Positions 1 through 5,320 are shown, counted from the first letter of the stretch. The stretch: 5,529 bases of DNA from an uncultured Actinomycetes bacterium (GCA_903827345.1 CAIKID010000153.1:1-5529); one strand, 5' to 3'. Made by a program: numbers and translations. The notes: a model not told the origin generated them from the sequence alone.

Positions 1-129
1 GGCAGGCAGTGATATCAATGCGATAATGGCAAAAATATAGGCACACCACATCGTGGCTACGCCAGAGGTAATCTTTGCCGCTAAGCCAGCATTAAATGCA
101 TTAACTCTTTGGAGAATCTTTTTGGGCAT
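1..129 (-). CDS. Small membrane protein, partial (C-terminus beyond left edge)
   Basis: An open frame runs from an ATG at 129 down to the window edge, giving 43 residues with no stop. The visible part starts with a basic amphipathic stretch (MPKKILQRVNAFNAGLAAKI) and continues into a hydrophobic segment from about residue 25 (the MWCAYIFAIIALISLPA stretch) that should be a transmembrane helix. The pattern of an N-terminal FN-x-LA-x-x-IT followed by MWCAY and SLP recalls small uncharacterised membrane proteins I remember from actinobacteria and phages, but I cannot name a function. It begins 9 nt after the stop of the S51-like hydrolase on the same strand, so the two are probably cotranscribed. 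No clear Shine-Dalgarno sequence precedes it, so translation may depend on coupling to the upstream gene. It was too short at the edge to be picked up by length, but frame, start and spacing all support a real gene. Confidence 0.62.
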   Translation of the reverse strand, partial: MPKKILQRVNAFNAGLAAKITSGVATMWCAYIFAIIALISLPA

Positions 130-130
130 G

Positions 131-149
131 AATGAAGTTTAATGAAGTT
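131..149. repeat. Tandem 10-bp direct repeat at a gene junction
   Basis: AATGAAGTT occurs at 131-139 and again at 141-149 with a period of 10. On the minus strand the copies cover the last codons and stop of the S51-like hydrolase and the spacer before the small membrane protein. It looks like a slippage duplication; no function is evident. Confidence 0.5.
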
Positions 150-882
150 GAACTAATTCACCCCGCACATACTTATGAGTCGCTTGACCTCTTAAGACAT
201 GCACACCGCCAACTCCGTGTACGGCGAAGAACAGCGTTTCAAAGTTAGTTCGAGGATCTAAACCTGCTACCGCTGCGGTCATCTCATCGACCCCTATGAC
301 ACAGACTCCTTCTGGTGCGTGGACCATCAACTTCGCTGCGCTATCTGGAATCCAACCGAAGAATTTGTTGTAGTGCGGGATGGTGCGCAGCGTGGGAAGG
401 AGATTGAGTCCTGGCGTTCCAACCGCACTCTGCTTGCGAAAATTTGGGATATCGCCCGAAAGCGCCATCGCACCTGCGCTGCACCCCGCGAGGGCGCTAC
501 CGCTGCGCCAGTTGCGTTCGATCGCCTCCCAAACAGGCGTGTTTATAAGTGAGGTGGCCAGGTAAGAAGGATCGCCACCAGATATATAAATAAGTCCAGC
601 ACCTTCTATCTGCGCCGCCAGGTCCTCGCGCATCGCATCGCTCCGGGAAAATACTGGAAGGAAAACCTGTTCTGTATTTAACCGCTCTGCTTGCGCTGCA
701 CCTAACTCTTCCCAATAACGTAGGCGACCAACGCTTTCGCGACCCGCGGCAAGCGGCAACTGCACATATCGGTTCTTTAGACCACGTTCTATACCGCTTC
801 TCAGCAAATCGCCCTCTAGGTCAGCCATTTCGGGCAGGTATTCACCAGAACCCACCAAGGCGAGAGCGCCGACGTGATCCAT
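139..882 (-). CDS. Peptidase S51 / cyanophycinase-like hydrolase (class I glutamine amidotransferase fold)
   Basis: This 247-residue protein has the layout of the S51 family (dipeptidase E, cyanophycinase and relatives), cytoplasmic serine peptidases with a class I glutamine-amidotransferase-like fold. Visible landmarks are an N-terminal strand ALALVGSGEYLP (6-17), a glycine turn YISGGDPSYL (99-108), and the nucleophile elbow GCSAGAM (133-139) with Ser135 as the expected catalytic serine. PHYNKF (169-174) follows, where His170 fits the catalytic histidine, and then GVDEMTAAV (197-205). Length suits the family. No signal peptide or membrane helix is seen, so it should act in the cytoplasm, probably on a small acidic or isoaspartyl peptide, but the substrate cannot be read from sequence. 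The ATG at 882 is preceded 6 nt upstream by TAGAGT, a good -10 box, which suggests a leaderless mRNA. It diverges from the LCP gene across 30 bp and leads into the small membrane protein. Family assignment is firm; cyanophycinase activity specifically is not supported. Confidence 0.85.
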   Translation of the reverse strand: MDHVGALALVGSGEYLPEMADLEGDLLRSGIERGLKNRYVQLPLAAGRESVGRLRYWEELGAAQAERLNTEQVFLPVFSRSDAMREDLAAQIEGAGLIYISGGDPSYLATSLINTPVWEAIERNWRSGSALAGCSAGAMALSGDIPNFRKQSAVGTPGLNLLPTLRTIPHYNKFFGWIPDSAAKLMVHAPEGVCVIGVDEMTAAVAGLDPRTNFETLFFAVHGVGGVHVLRGQATHKYVRGELVQLH

Positions 883-888
883 GCAGTG

Positions 889-894
889 ACTCTA
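889..894 (-). promoter_or_regulatory. Candidate leaderless -10 box for the S51-like gene
   Basis: Read on the minus strand this is TAGAGT, matching TANNNT, followed by CACTGC and then the ATG at 882. Transcription would start at or next to the start codon. No convincing -35 hexamer is seen; it would fall inside the first codons of the LCP gene. Confidence 0.5.
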
Positions 895-899
895 GTCGG

Positions 900-905
900 T
901 AAGAT
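900..905 (+). promoter_or_regulatory. Candidate leaderless -10 box for the LCP gene
   Basis: TAAGAT (TANNNT) is followed by 7 nt (TCGCGCC) and the ATG at 913, placing the expected transcription start on the start codon. This supports 913 rather than 874 as the LCP start. The -35 position is weak and lies over the start codon of the divergent S51-like gene. Confidence 0.5.
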
Positions 906-912
906 TCGCGCC

Positions 913-2070
913 ATGCGCTTTAGGAGAGTTACCGCGACAATCTCCATCGCAATAACCCTCCTCGCCCTCTCATTCAATTTCTTCGAGAAGACGGCGGGCA
1001 GCGCTATTCCGCGCTCTAACGTTCTTAAAGGCAGCAAACAATCCACAGGTGGGGATACCAATATCCTCTTACTCGGTCTGGATTCGCGGCGCGATGCCAA
1101 CGGAAATGACCTTCCGCGCAAGTTGCTCGATTTGATGCACGTTGGATCGAGCTCCTCGATAGGTGGCTACAACACCAACACCATGATTTTGATACATATC
1201 CCTGCTGGCGGTAAGAGCGCCGTCGCCATTTCAATACCGCGCGATGATTATGTGGCGGTTGAAGGGTGGGGGATGCAGAAGATTAAAGAGGCCTACGGGT
1301 TGGCCAAATACACCTCTGAGAACGCGCTGATCAAACAAGGTGTCCAAAACCCACAGCGCGAAAAACTGAGTCGTGATGCTGGCCGCACCGCAACTATCTC
1401 AACAATTTCTAAACTGCTCAACGTTCCGATTGATCATTTTGCAGAGGTCAATCTGGTTGGTTTCTACGACCTCGCCACTGCTCTCGGAGGTATTCAGGTC
1501 TGCCTCAATCGCGCGGTAAATGATGCCCAATACTCGGGAGCAATCTTTCCCGCTGGACTACAGACCATCACCGGCGTACAGGCTCTGCAATTTGTGAGAC
1601 AGCGCCATGGTCTTCCAAATGGCGATTTAGATCGCACCCATCGCCAACAAGCATTTATTACAGGAGTGATCACAAAATTCCGCACGCAGGGCATCTTCGG
1701 AGATCTTGGTAAATTGCAATCGCTGCTAACCGTTGCAAAGAAGGATGTCGTGATTGATGCTGGATGGGATGTTCTTGGTTTCTTGCCTCAGGCCAAAGCG
1801 CTTACCGGCGGTCACATAACTTTCCATACCCTGCCTATCGAAGGCTACGCTCTTCGCAACAAGCAGGATGTCAATATCATCGATATCCCAACGGTACAAA
1901 AATTTGTTCACGATCTCTTCTATCCAGCTCCAAAAGTCACGACTTCTCCCAAGCCTGGTGCGAGTGTGAGCCCTAGTACGACGCCAAAACCTAAACCCAC
2001 TAAATTTAACTTTGCGCATTTGGCTAATGGATCTTCCGTTGCGGGTTCTGGAATTCCGTGTGTTAATTAA
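913..2070 (+). CDS. LCP family (LytR-CpsA-Psr) cell-wall glycopolymer transferase
   Basis: LCP enzymes are membrane-anchored phosphotransferases that move glycopolymers from polyprenyl phosphate onto peptidoglycan outside the membrane; in actinobacteria they attach arabinogalactan or related polymers. From the ATG at 913 the protein has 385 residues. It shows a basic N-terminus and one membrane helix (about 6-24), then the LCP core: NILLLGLDSR (50-59), NTNTMILIHI (87-96), ISIPRDDYV (106-114) with the conserved Arg110 and Asp111, FAEVNLVGFYDLATALGGI (176-194) and QALQFVRQRH (223-232) with GDLDRTHRQQ (237-246), which holds the substrate-binding arginines. A Pro/Thr/Ser/Lys-rich tail follows, ending GSGIPCVN. 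Cys197 and Cys383 are the only cysteines and could pair. The frame extends up to a GTG at 874, but that would overlap the divergent gene's start and add residues before the basic start of the membrane anchor, so I prefer 913. The stop overlaps the next start by one base, indicating an operon with the transporter. Confidence 0.9.
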   Translation: MRFRRVTATISIAITLLALSFNFFEKTAGSAIPRSNVLKGSKQSTGGDTNILLLGLDSRRDANGNDLPRKLLDLMHVGSSSSIGGYNTNTMILIHIPAGGKSAVAISIPRDDYVAVEGWGMQKIKEAYGLAKYTSENALIKQGVQNPQREKLSRDAGRTATISTISKLLNVPIDHFAEVNLVGFYDLATALGGIQVCLNRAVNDAQYSGAIFPAGLQTITGVQALQFVRQRHGLPNGDLDRTHRQQAFITGVITKFRTQGIFGDLGKLQSLLTVAKKDVVIDAGWDVLGFLPQAKALTGGHITFHTLPIEGYALRNKQDVNIIDIPTVQKFVHDLFYPAPKVTTSPKPGASVSPSTTPKPKPTKFNFAHLANGSSVAGSGIPCVN

Positions 2071-2996
2071 TGTATATAGCCTTAGCTGTCTTGGTAGGAA
2101 CGCTCACAGCAGCGCAATCGCGATTTAATGGCGAACTCTCCTTTCAAATCCATAATGGGATCGCCGCGGGTTTAATCTCAAATACAGTGGGATCTGTCGT
2201 ATTGATAACGATCGCCCTGCTCTTTAAAAAGGAACGCGAAGGTATTTCGCGCACTATCGCCGCGGTCAGATCAAGACGTCTAGCTTGGTGGGAGATGCTC
2301 GGGGGTCTCGGGGGCACCATATTTCTTTGCACACAAGGTGTAACAGTCCCAGAAGTGGGAGTTGCTATCTTCACAATTTCACTTGTCGGCGGACAAACCG
2401 CTTCTTCGCTACTGGTCGATAAAATTGGTTTAACGCCTTCAGGTAAAAAACCAGTTACATTTGCGCGGATATTGATAGCTGCGGTGACTCTTCTCTCTGT
2501 ATCAATTGCGGTCTATCCAGATTTGAGCAACTCTACATTTAAGATTTTGCCTATTTTGCTCGCTATCATCGCTGGGATAGTTGTTGCTTTTCAACAGGCA
2601 ATCAACGCTCGCGTAAACGTGGTTTCAGAACGCCCATTAGCGACAACGTTCTTCAATTTTATTATCGGAACCTTCTTCTTGATTATTGCCCTAGCAATTA
2701 ACCTAAGTCGAGGTGGAACTATTGGTCGGCTGCCGACAACTCCTTGGTTATATTTGGGTGGCCTCTTCGGACTGGCCTTTATCGCGGTATCCGCCTACAC
2801 ACTTAAACATATTGGATTACTTAACTTCATCACCTTTAGCGTAAGCGGCCAATTAATTGGTGCGCTACTCTTTGATTGGTTGGCTCCCGCTGCTCATACA
2901 ACTGTCAGCGGCTATCTATTAACAGGAACCGCAATGACGATGTGCGCAGTGATCGCATCGCGGTTCATGAATGTACGTCGTGGAGTAAAAGCTTAA
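2070..2996 (+). CDS. DMT-superfamily transporter, YdcZ/DUF606 type (two-repeat form)
   Basis: A 308-residue, very hydrophobic protein with about ten membrane helices, belonging to the drug/metabolite transporter superfamily, YdcZ (DUF606) branch. An internal duplication is plain. Q16-x3-N20 in the first half matches Q175-x3-N179 in the second. WWEMLGGLGGTIF (73-85) followed by SLVGGQ (104-109) and LLVD (114-117) matches WLYLGGLFGLAF (226-237), SVSGQ (257-261) and LLFD (266-269). Many YdcZ proteins have a single repeat of about 150 residues; this is the fused, full-length form. The C-terminus is basic (NVRRGVKA), suggesting it lies in the cytoplasm. Substrate is unknown for the family. The ATG at 2070 uses the last base of the LCP stop codon (TAATG), so translation is probably coupled and no separate ribosome site is needed. 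Its stop interlocks with that of the convergent reductase gene. Confidence 0.85.
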   Translation: MYIALAVLVGTLTAAQSRFNGELSFQIHNGIAAGLISNTVGSVVLITIALLFKKEREGISRTIAAVRSRRLAWWEMLGGLGGTIFLCTQGVTVPEVGVAIFTISLVGGQTASSLLVDKIGLTPSGKKPVTFARILIAAVTLLSVSIAVYPDLSNSTFKILPILLAIIAGIVVAFQQAINARVNVVSERPLATTFFNFIIGTFFLIIALAINLSRGGTIGRLPTTPWLYLGGLFGLAFIAVSAYTLKHIGLLNFITFSVSGQLIGALLFDWLAPAAHTTVSGYLLTGTAMTMCAVIASRFMNVRRGVKA

Positions 2997-3601
2997 GCAG
3001 CTGCTCGCTCTTTTGCGGCGCTTTTGGCGGCGGCGATCGAAGCGCTCTTATGCTCGACAAAATCCGCCATTGCAGGAACAACACCAGCAAGGCCAAACTC
3101 TGACAAGATGATTTCTATATCGGTAGCGCCGATGGAGCTAAAAACCTGCTTCAAATATCCAGTCTGCCAATCCCATCCAGCACGAGGGGCGCCCTCTGCA
3201 TACGACCCACCTTGAGAAACGATTACCGTGACCTTGCCGGTGACCTTCGTCGTTCCGGGCATCATGATCTGATCGATCCAAGCTTTAAGAACGGATGGAA
3301 CGGCAAAGTTCCACATGGGAGTTGAGATCAGAATGTGCTTTGCGTTGTTGACCTCTGCAACCAAGGTGGTGCGAAATTCGTGGTTGGCTCGCATGGAAGC
3401 TGAACGGCTGGCCTCTGGGGTGTAACCGGCGTTGATCGTTTCCCCATCAAGGTGCGGGATGGAATCTTCAGCCAGATCTCGAGTAATGATCGCGGCGCCA
3501 GGGTTCTTCTCAGTGAAAACGGCGAGAAATTCCTTAGAGATTGAGCGTGAGATGGAGTGATCCCCAAGCGGGCTAACCTCAATGTGTAGCAAATCTGACA
3601 T
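2993..3601 (-). CDS. FMN-dependent NADH-azoreductase-like flavoprotein (flavodoxin_2 fold)
   Basis: A 202-residue protein of the AzoR / NAD(P)H quinone reductase family: cytoplasmic FMN enzymes that use NAD(P)H to reduce quinones (their likely natural substrate), azo compounds or nitroaromatics by two electrons. FMN-site motifs are present in order: SPLGDHSISR (10-19) for the phosphate, TPMWNFAVPSVLKAWIDQI (94-112) and SQGGSY (129-134). Between WIDQI and TGKV there are only eight residues (MMPGTTKV). From memory E. coli AzoR has about ten more here, including the aromatic residues of its active-site loop, so substrate range may differ. The C-terminus is an Ala/Lys-rich helix. The ATG at 3601 has a Shine-Dalgarno AGGT 5 nt upstream. 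It diverges from the TetR gene across a spacer with a perfect palindrome, the classic arrangement of a detoxification enzyme controlled by its own repressor. Confidence 0.85.
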   Translation of the reverse strand: MSDLLHIEVSPLGDHSISRSISKEFLAVFTEKNPGAAIITRDLAEDSIPHLDGETINAGYTPEASRSASMRANHEFRTTLVAEVNNAKHILISTPMWNFAVPSVLKAWIDQIMMPGTTKVTGKVTVIVSQGGSYAEGAPRAGWDWQTGYLKQVFSSIGATDIEIILSEFGLAGVVPAMADFVEHKSASIAAAKSAAKERAAA

Positions 3602-3606
3602 GTTTT

Positions 3607-3612
3607 ACCTAT
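3607..3612 (-). promoter_or_regulatory. Ribosome binding site of the azoreductase-like gene
   Basis: ATAGGT on the minus strand ends 5 nt before the ATG at 3601. It fixes this start and shows that this gene, unlike several neighbours, has a real 5' leader. Confidence 0.55.
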
Positions 3613-3630
3613 CTGTTAGTTGATACATTC

Positions 3631-3659
3631 ATAATAGTTGAAATTTCAACTATTCGCCA
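3631..3659 (-). promoter_or_regulatory. Candidate promoter of the azoreductase-like gene
   Basis: On the minus strand a strong -10 box TATTAT lies at 3636-3631. Seventeen bases upstream is a weak -35 (TGGCGA, 3659-3654, three of six to consensus). A start near 3624 would give a leader of about 23 nt with the Shine-Dalgarno site. The 22-bp palindrome fills the -35/-10 spacer and overlaps the -10, so a bound repressor would block polymerase. Confidence 0.45.
3633..3654. promoter_or_regulatory. Perfect 22-bp palindrome, probable TetR operator
   Basis: AATAGTTGAAA is followed immediately by its exact reverse complement TTTCAACTATT, with no spacer. The site lies in the 88-bp region between the divergent reductase and regulator genes and overlaps the predicted reductase promoter. 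Size and symmetry fit a TetR-family dimer site. A further copy of the half-site core TAGTTGA sits at 3617-3623, 18 bp from the one at 3635-3641, and could be an auxiliary site. Confidence 0.7.
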
Positions 3660-3668
3660 TTTGAAAAA

Positions 3669-3685
3669 GGGTGAGATACTTACCC
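3669..3685. promoter_or_regulatory. Imperfect dyad just upstream of the TetR gene
   Basis: GGGTGAG (3669-3675) and CTTACCC (3679-3685) are inverted repeats with one mismatch (a G-U pair in RNA) around ATA. A weak -10 candidate GATACT (3675-3680) lies inside, 9 nt before the ATG at 3690. It may be a second operator for autoregulation, or chance. Confidence 0.3.
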
Positions 3686-3689
3686 CCTT

Positions 3690-4277
3690 ATGCCAAAGAT
3701 TCAAGCCCCAACAGTTGCTCTGCATCGTGAATTGCGGCGTCAACAACTGATGCAAGCTGCGCTGGAACTCGCAATTGCAGATGGCGCAGAATCGATTACC
3801 GTTGCAGCAGTCGCTGCCAAAGCTGGACTTGCCCGTAGTTCAATTTACGAATACTTCGCATCGAGCGCAGACCTGGTTGCTGATCTTGTCCTTGAAGAAC
3901 TCGACTATTACACCCGCAGACTTAGCGAAGCAGTTGCAGATGCGAGCGACCCTTACCTGCGCATCGAACTCTGGATCTCAGAAAGTTTGCGGTATGTCGC
4001 CGATGGTCGCCATATGTTGGTGAAGTCGTTAAACACAATTAATACACCAGATGAACGTAAAGATGAGATTGTGATGGGTCACCGCAGGATGATGGCGCCG
4101 TTGCAAGAGTCATTGATGGAAACCGGAATTGTTAATGTGCGTGCTGCCGCCGCACTATTGGCAAGCGTGACTGATGCGGCATCGGTAAGAATTGATGCCG
4201 GAAATGAAGCAGAGCTCGAAATCCGTAGCGCTGTTGCATTTGCGCTAGCCGGACTTCGAGCTCTGCCTCGAATTTAA
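3690..4277 (+). CDS. TetR/AcrR-family transcriptional regulator
   Basis: A 195-residue protein with the usual TetR layout: an N-terminal three-helix DNA-binding domain and a helical ligand-binding/dimer domain. Helix 1 is about 14-31, and the helix-turn-helix runs ITVAAVAAKAGLARSSIYEYF (36-56, named here by position and pattern), with the family-typical tail Y-x-Y-F and then SADLVADLV (59-67). The C-terminal two thirds is helical and not assignable to a ligand class. Family length is normal. It sits divergent to the azoreductase-like gene, with a palindromic site between them, so the natural reading is a repressor of that gene, released by a quinone, dye or similar small molecule, and perhaps of itself. 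The start at 3690 gives a short tail before helix 1; a purine-rich AAGGG at 3667-3671 is too far away to serve it, so translation may be leaderless. The last codons form a long hairpin. Confidence 0.9.
   Translation: MPKIQAPTVALHRELRRQQLMQAALELAIADGAESITVAAVAAKAGLARSSIYEYFASSADLVADLVLEELDYYTRRLSEAVADASDPYLRIELWISESLRYVADGRHMLVKSLNTINTPDERKDEIVMGHRRMMAPLQESLMETGIVNVRAAAALLASVTDAASVRIDAGNEAELEIRSAVAFALAGLRALPRI
4209..4266. terminator. Long hairpin inside the 3' end of the TetR gene, possible bidirectional terminator
   Basis: The 17-nt arm at 4209-4225 (starting GCAGAGCTCGAA) pairs with 4250-4266 with a single mismatch. The stem then continues through TAGCGC (4226-4231) with GCGCTA (4242-4247), leaving a 2-nt bulge (4248-4249) and a 10-nt loop. 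The structure ends 8 nt before the TetR stop codon. The plus-strand flank is AT-rich (AATTTAATTAATTA) rather than a pure T run, and the minus-strand flank is TTCATTT. No other terminator separates the convergent genes, which lie 4 nt apart. Confidence 0.5.
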
Positions 4278-4281
4278 TTAA

Positions 4282-4722
4282 TTACATAGCCGAGAAGGTA
4301 AATGGGATCGTCTGATCCTGTGACTTATCTCCAGCAGCGTTGTGATCGTTGGTTATAAAGAAGACGCATGTGGTGTGAACACAGTCGCCATTTGTGAAAT
4401 AGGGAACTGGATGGAACTTAACCAAGCCCTTGCCTGAAGTGGCGTGTTGGGCAAGATCGGCCTTTACATTTGAAACCCACGCTTGTGCGGTCTGATCTGA
4501 ATCGCAGACAGTAGGGGTTGCACCCTTAGTCTTTGGTGCCATGCACTCTTCGATGTAAACACCGTTCTTTACAGGCAACTTTGCAAACTTGAAGGTTACT
4601 ACTGCGCCCTTGAGTGCCAAGTTCTTGGTAGGTGTAACGGTAACGACTGCCTTAGCGCTTGCGAGTGGTGCTGCCGCTACAACAAGTGCTACCGCGAGGG
4701 CAGCTATGAGCTTCTTCTTCAT
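4282..4722 (-). CDS. Secreted neocarzinostatin-fold protein (second of a tandem pair)
   Basis: A 146-residue exported protein. Residues 1-23 are a clear Sec signal peptide (KKK, a hydrophobic Ala/Val/Leu core, then ASA before Lys24). The mature part begins VTVTPTKNLALKGAVVTFKF and carries four cysteines, C60, C73, C114 and C119, with the last two in a DC-x4-C hairpin. This order resembles the seven-strand, two-disulfide fold of neocarzinostatin (strand TVTP-x-x-x-L at the start, a cysteine pair across a loop, DC-x4-C late, final strand ending in an aliphatic/Phe motif). Known members are the apoproteins that carry enediyne chromophores, but many genomes without enediynes encode similar proteins of unknown role, and nothing here suggests antibiotic production. 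It is a paralog of the protein encoded just upstream (Y-[IV]-E-x-C, T-x-P-x-VC, DH-x4-D-x3-D). A Shine-Dalgarno AAAAGAG precedes the ATG. Alternative: an extracellular ligand-binding or adhesion domain. Confidence 0.72.
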   Translation of the reverse strand: MKKKLIAALAVALVVAAAPLASAKAVVTVTPTKNLALKGAVVTFKFAKLPVKNGVYIEECMAPKTKGATPTVCDSDQTAQAWVSNVKADLAQHATSGKGLVKFHPVPYFTNGDCVHTTCVFFITNDHNAAGDKSQDQTIPFTFSAM

Positions 4723-4730
4723 TGATATTT

Positions 4731-4737
4731 CTCTTTT
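4731..4737 (-). promoter_or_regulatory. Ribosome binding site of the second neocarzinostatin-fold gene
   Basis: AAAAGAG on the minus strand ends 8 nt before the ATG at 4722. No promoter is apparent in the 31-nt gap, so this gene is probably the second cistron of the 5260-to-4282 transcript. Confidence 0.5.
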
Positions 4738-4753
4738 CTAGTGGGTGATTTAG

Positions 4754-5260
4754 TTATTTATTAAAGGTAATAGGTAATTTTATATCGTGAGTGCGATCTT
4801 GAGTTCTCGTGTGGTCGGCGCGAACATAGATAGCGCATTGAACTTTCCGGCAATCAATTTTTTCGATCAAGGGTTGCACTTTCAAACCAACTGAGAAAGA
4901 TCCTCCTGATTTAAAGGGGACCGCCAAGTTCTTGCCGTAACTAGGTGGGTTAGACGAAATCCAAAATGAAGCGGCACCCGATCCGGCCACATTCTTTCCG
5001 CCGCCGCACACACTGGGCAAGGTTCCGGTTGCAACAATCTGGCACATTTCTACATAGATTCCGACTGTCTTATCGAAGCCTTTTCCTGAAACGGTAATCG
5101 CCTCACCAGCGCTCACCTGTGTTGTTTTGGATGCGGTTAGAACTTCACCGCTTTGGCCTGAAACGGAATGTGCTGAGCCACTATGAACGACGATAAAAAC
5201 AACGAAAGCGATAACGAGAAGTACTAGCCCGGAGAGAGCGGGTACCAACTTCGATTTCAT
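4754..5260 (-). CDS. Membrane-anchored or secreted neocarzinostatin-fold protein (first of a tandem pair)
   Basis: A 168-residue protein with a single N-terminal hydrophobic helix (about 5-25) lacking an obvious signal-peptidase site, so it may stay membrane-anchored with the rest outside; cleavage after about residue 30 (GSA) is possible. A Ser/Gly-rich linker leads to the fold: ITVSGKGF (55-62), IYVEMC (68-73), C85, a Gly/Ser loop, SFSVGLKVQP (121-130), DC-x4-C (136-142) and a final strand LPITF (162-166). The cysteine pattern C73, C85, C137, C142 matches that of the downstream paralog. The stretch ADHTRTQDRTHDI (148-160) parallels NDHNAAGDKSQDQ in that paralog, so D-H-x4-D-x3-D is a shared, probably functional loop near the C-terminus. 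Function is unknown. Head-to-head position with a putative heme/iron binding protein suggests a role in uptake of a metal complex, which is inference. The ATG at 5260 follows TAGATT by 6 nt, suggesting a leaderless mRNA. Confidence 0.72.
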   Translation of the reverse strand: MKSKLVPALSGLVLLVIAFVVFIVVHSGSAHSVSGQSGEVLTASKTTQVSAGEAITVSGKGFDKTVGIYVEMCQIVATGTLPSVCGGGKNVAGSGAASFWISSNPPSYGKNLAVPFKSGGSFSVGLKVQPLIEKIDCRKVQCAIYVRADHTRTQDRTHDIKLPITFNK

Positions 5261-5266
5261 GGCGTT

Positions 5267-5272
5267 AATCTA
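5267..5272 (-). promoter_or_regulatory. Candidate leaderless -10 box for the neocarzinostatin-fold operon
   Basis: TAGATT (TANNNT) on the minus strand is followed by AACGCC and the ATG at 5260, the same 6-nt spacing as at the S51-like gene. The -35 region is weak. Confidence 0.45.
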
Positions 5273-5293
5273 AGAGAATCCAGCGCATTTCGC

Positions 5294-5320
5294 TCCGACA
5301 ACTTCGCCTCCCATGTCGGA
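5294..5320. promoter_or_regulatory. 7-13-7 inverted repeat in a divergent promoter region, possible operator
   Basis: TCCGACA (5294-5300) and its exact complement TGTCGGA (5314-5320) are separated by 13 nt. The dyad lies in the 83-bp spacer between the neocarzinostatin-fold operon and the putative binding-protein gene. It has no following T run on either strand, which argues against a terminator. It does not resemble the DtxR/IdeR iron box. Confidence 0.35.

Noticed and set aside
319..715. Plus- and minus-strand frames within the S51-like gene (and similar ones within other genes)
   Set aside because: They overlap genes with clear family motifs, lack plausible ribosome sites and encode no recognisable domains; they are frame shadows.
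874..912. GTG at 874 (or 886) as the LCP start
   Set aside because: It would overlap the start of the divergent gene and place extra non-basic residues before the membrane anchor. ATG 913 has a well-placed -10 box and begins directly with the basic MRFRR segment.
2996..3005. AGCAGCTGCT palindrome next to the convergent stops as a terminator
   Set aside because: It is a 10-bp palindrome with no loop, and the nearby TTTT is separated by several bases; it cannot form a normal intrinsic hairpin.
4282..5260. Enediyne antibiotic biosynthesis locus
   Set aside because: The neocarzinostatin-like fold alone is not evidence; no polyketide synthase or tailoring genes are visible and the neighbours point to transport or stress functions.
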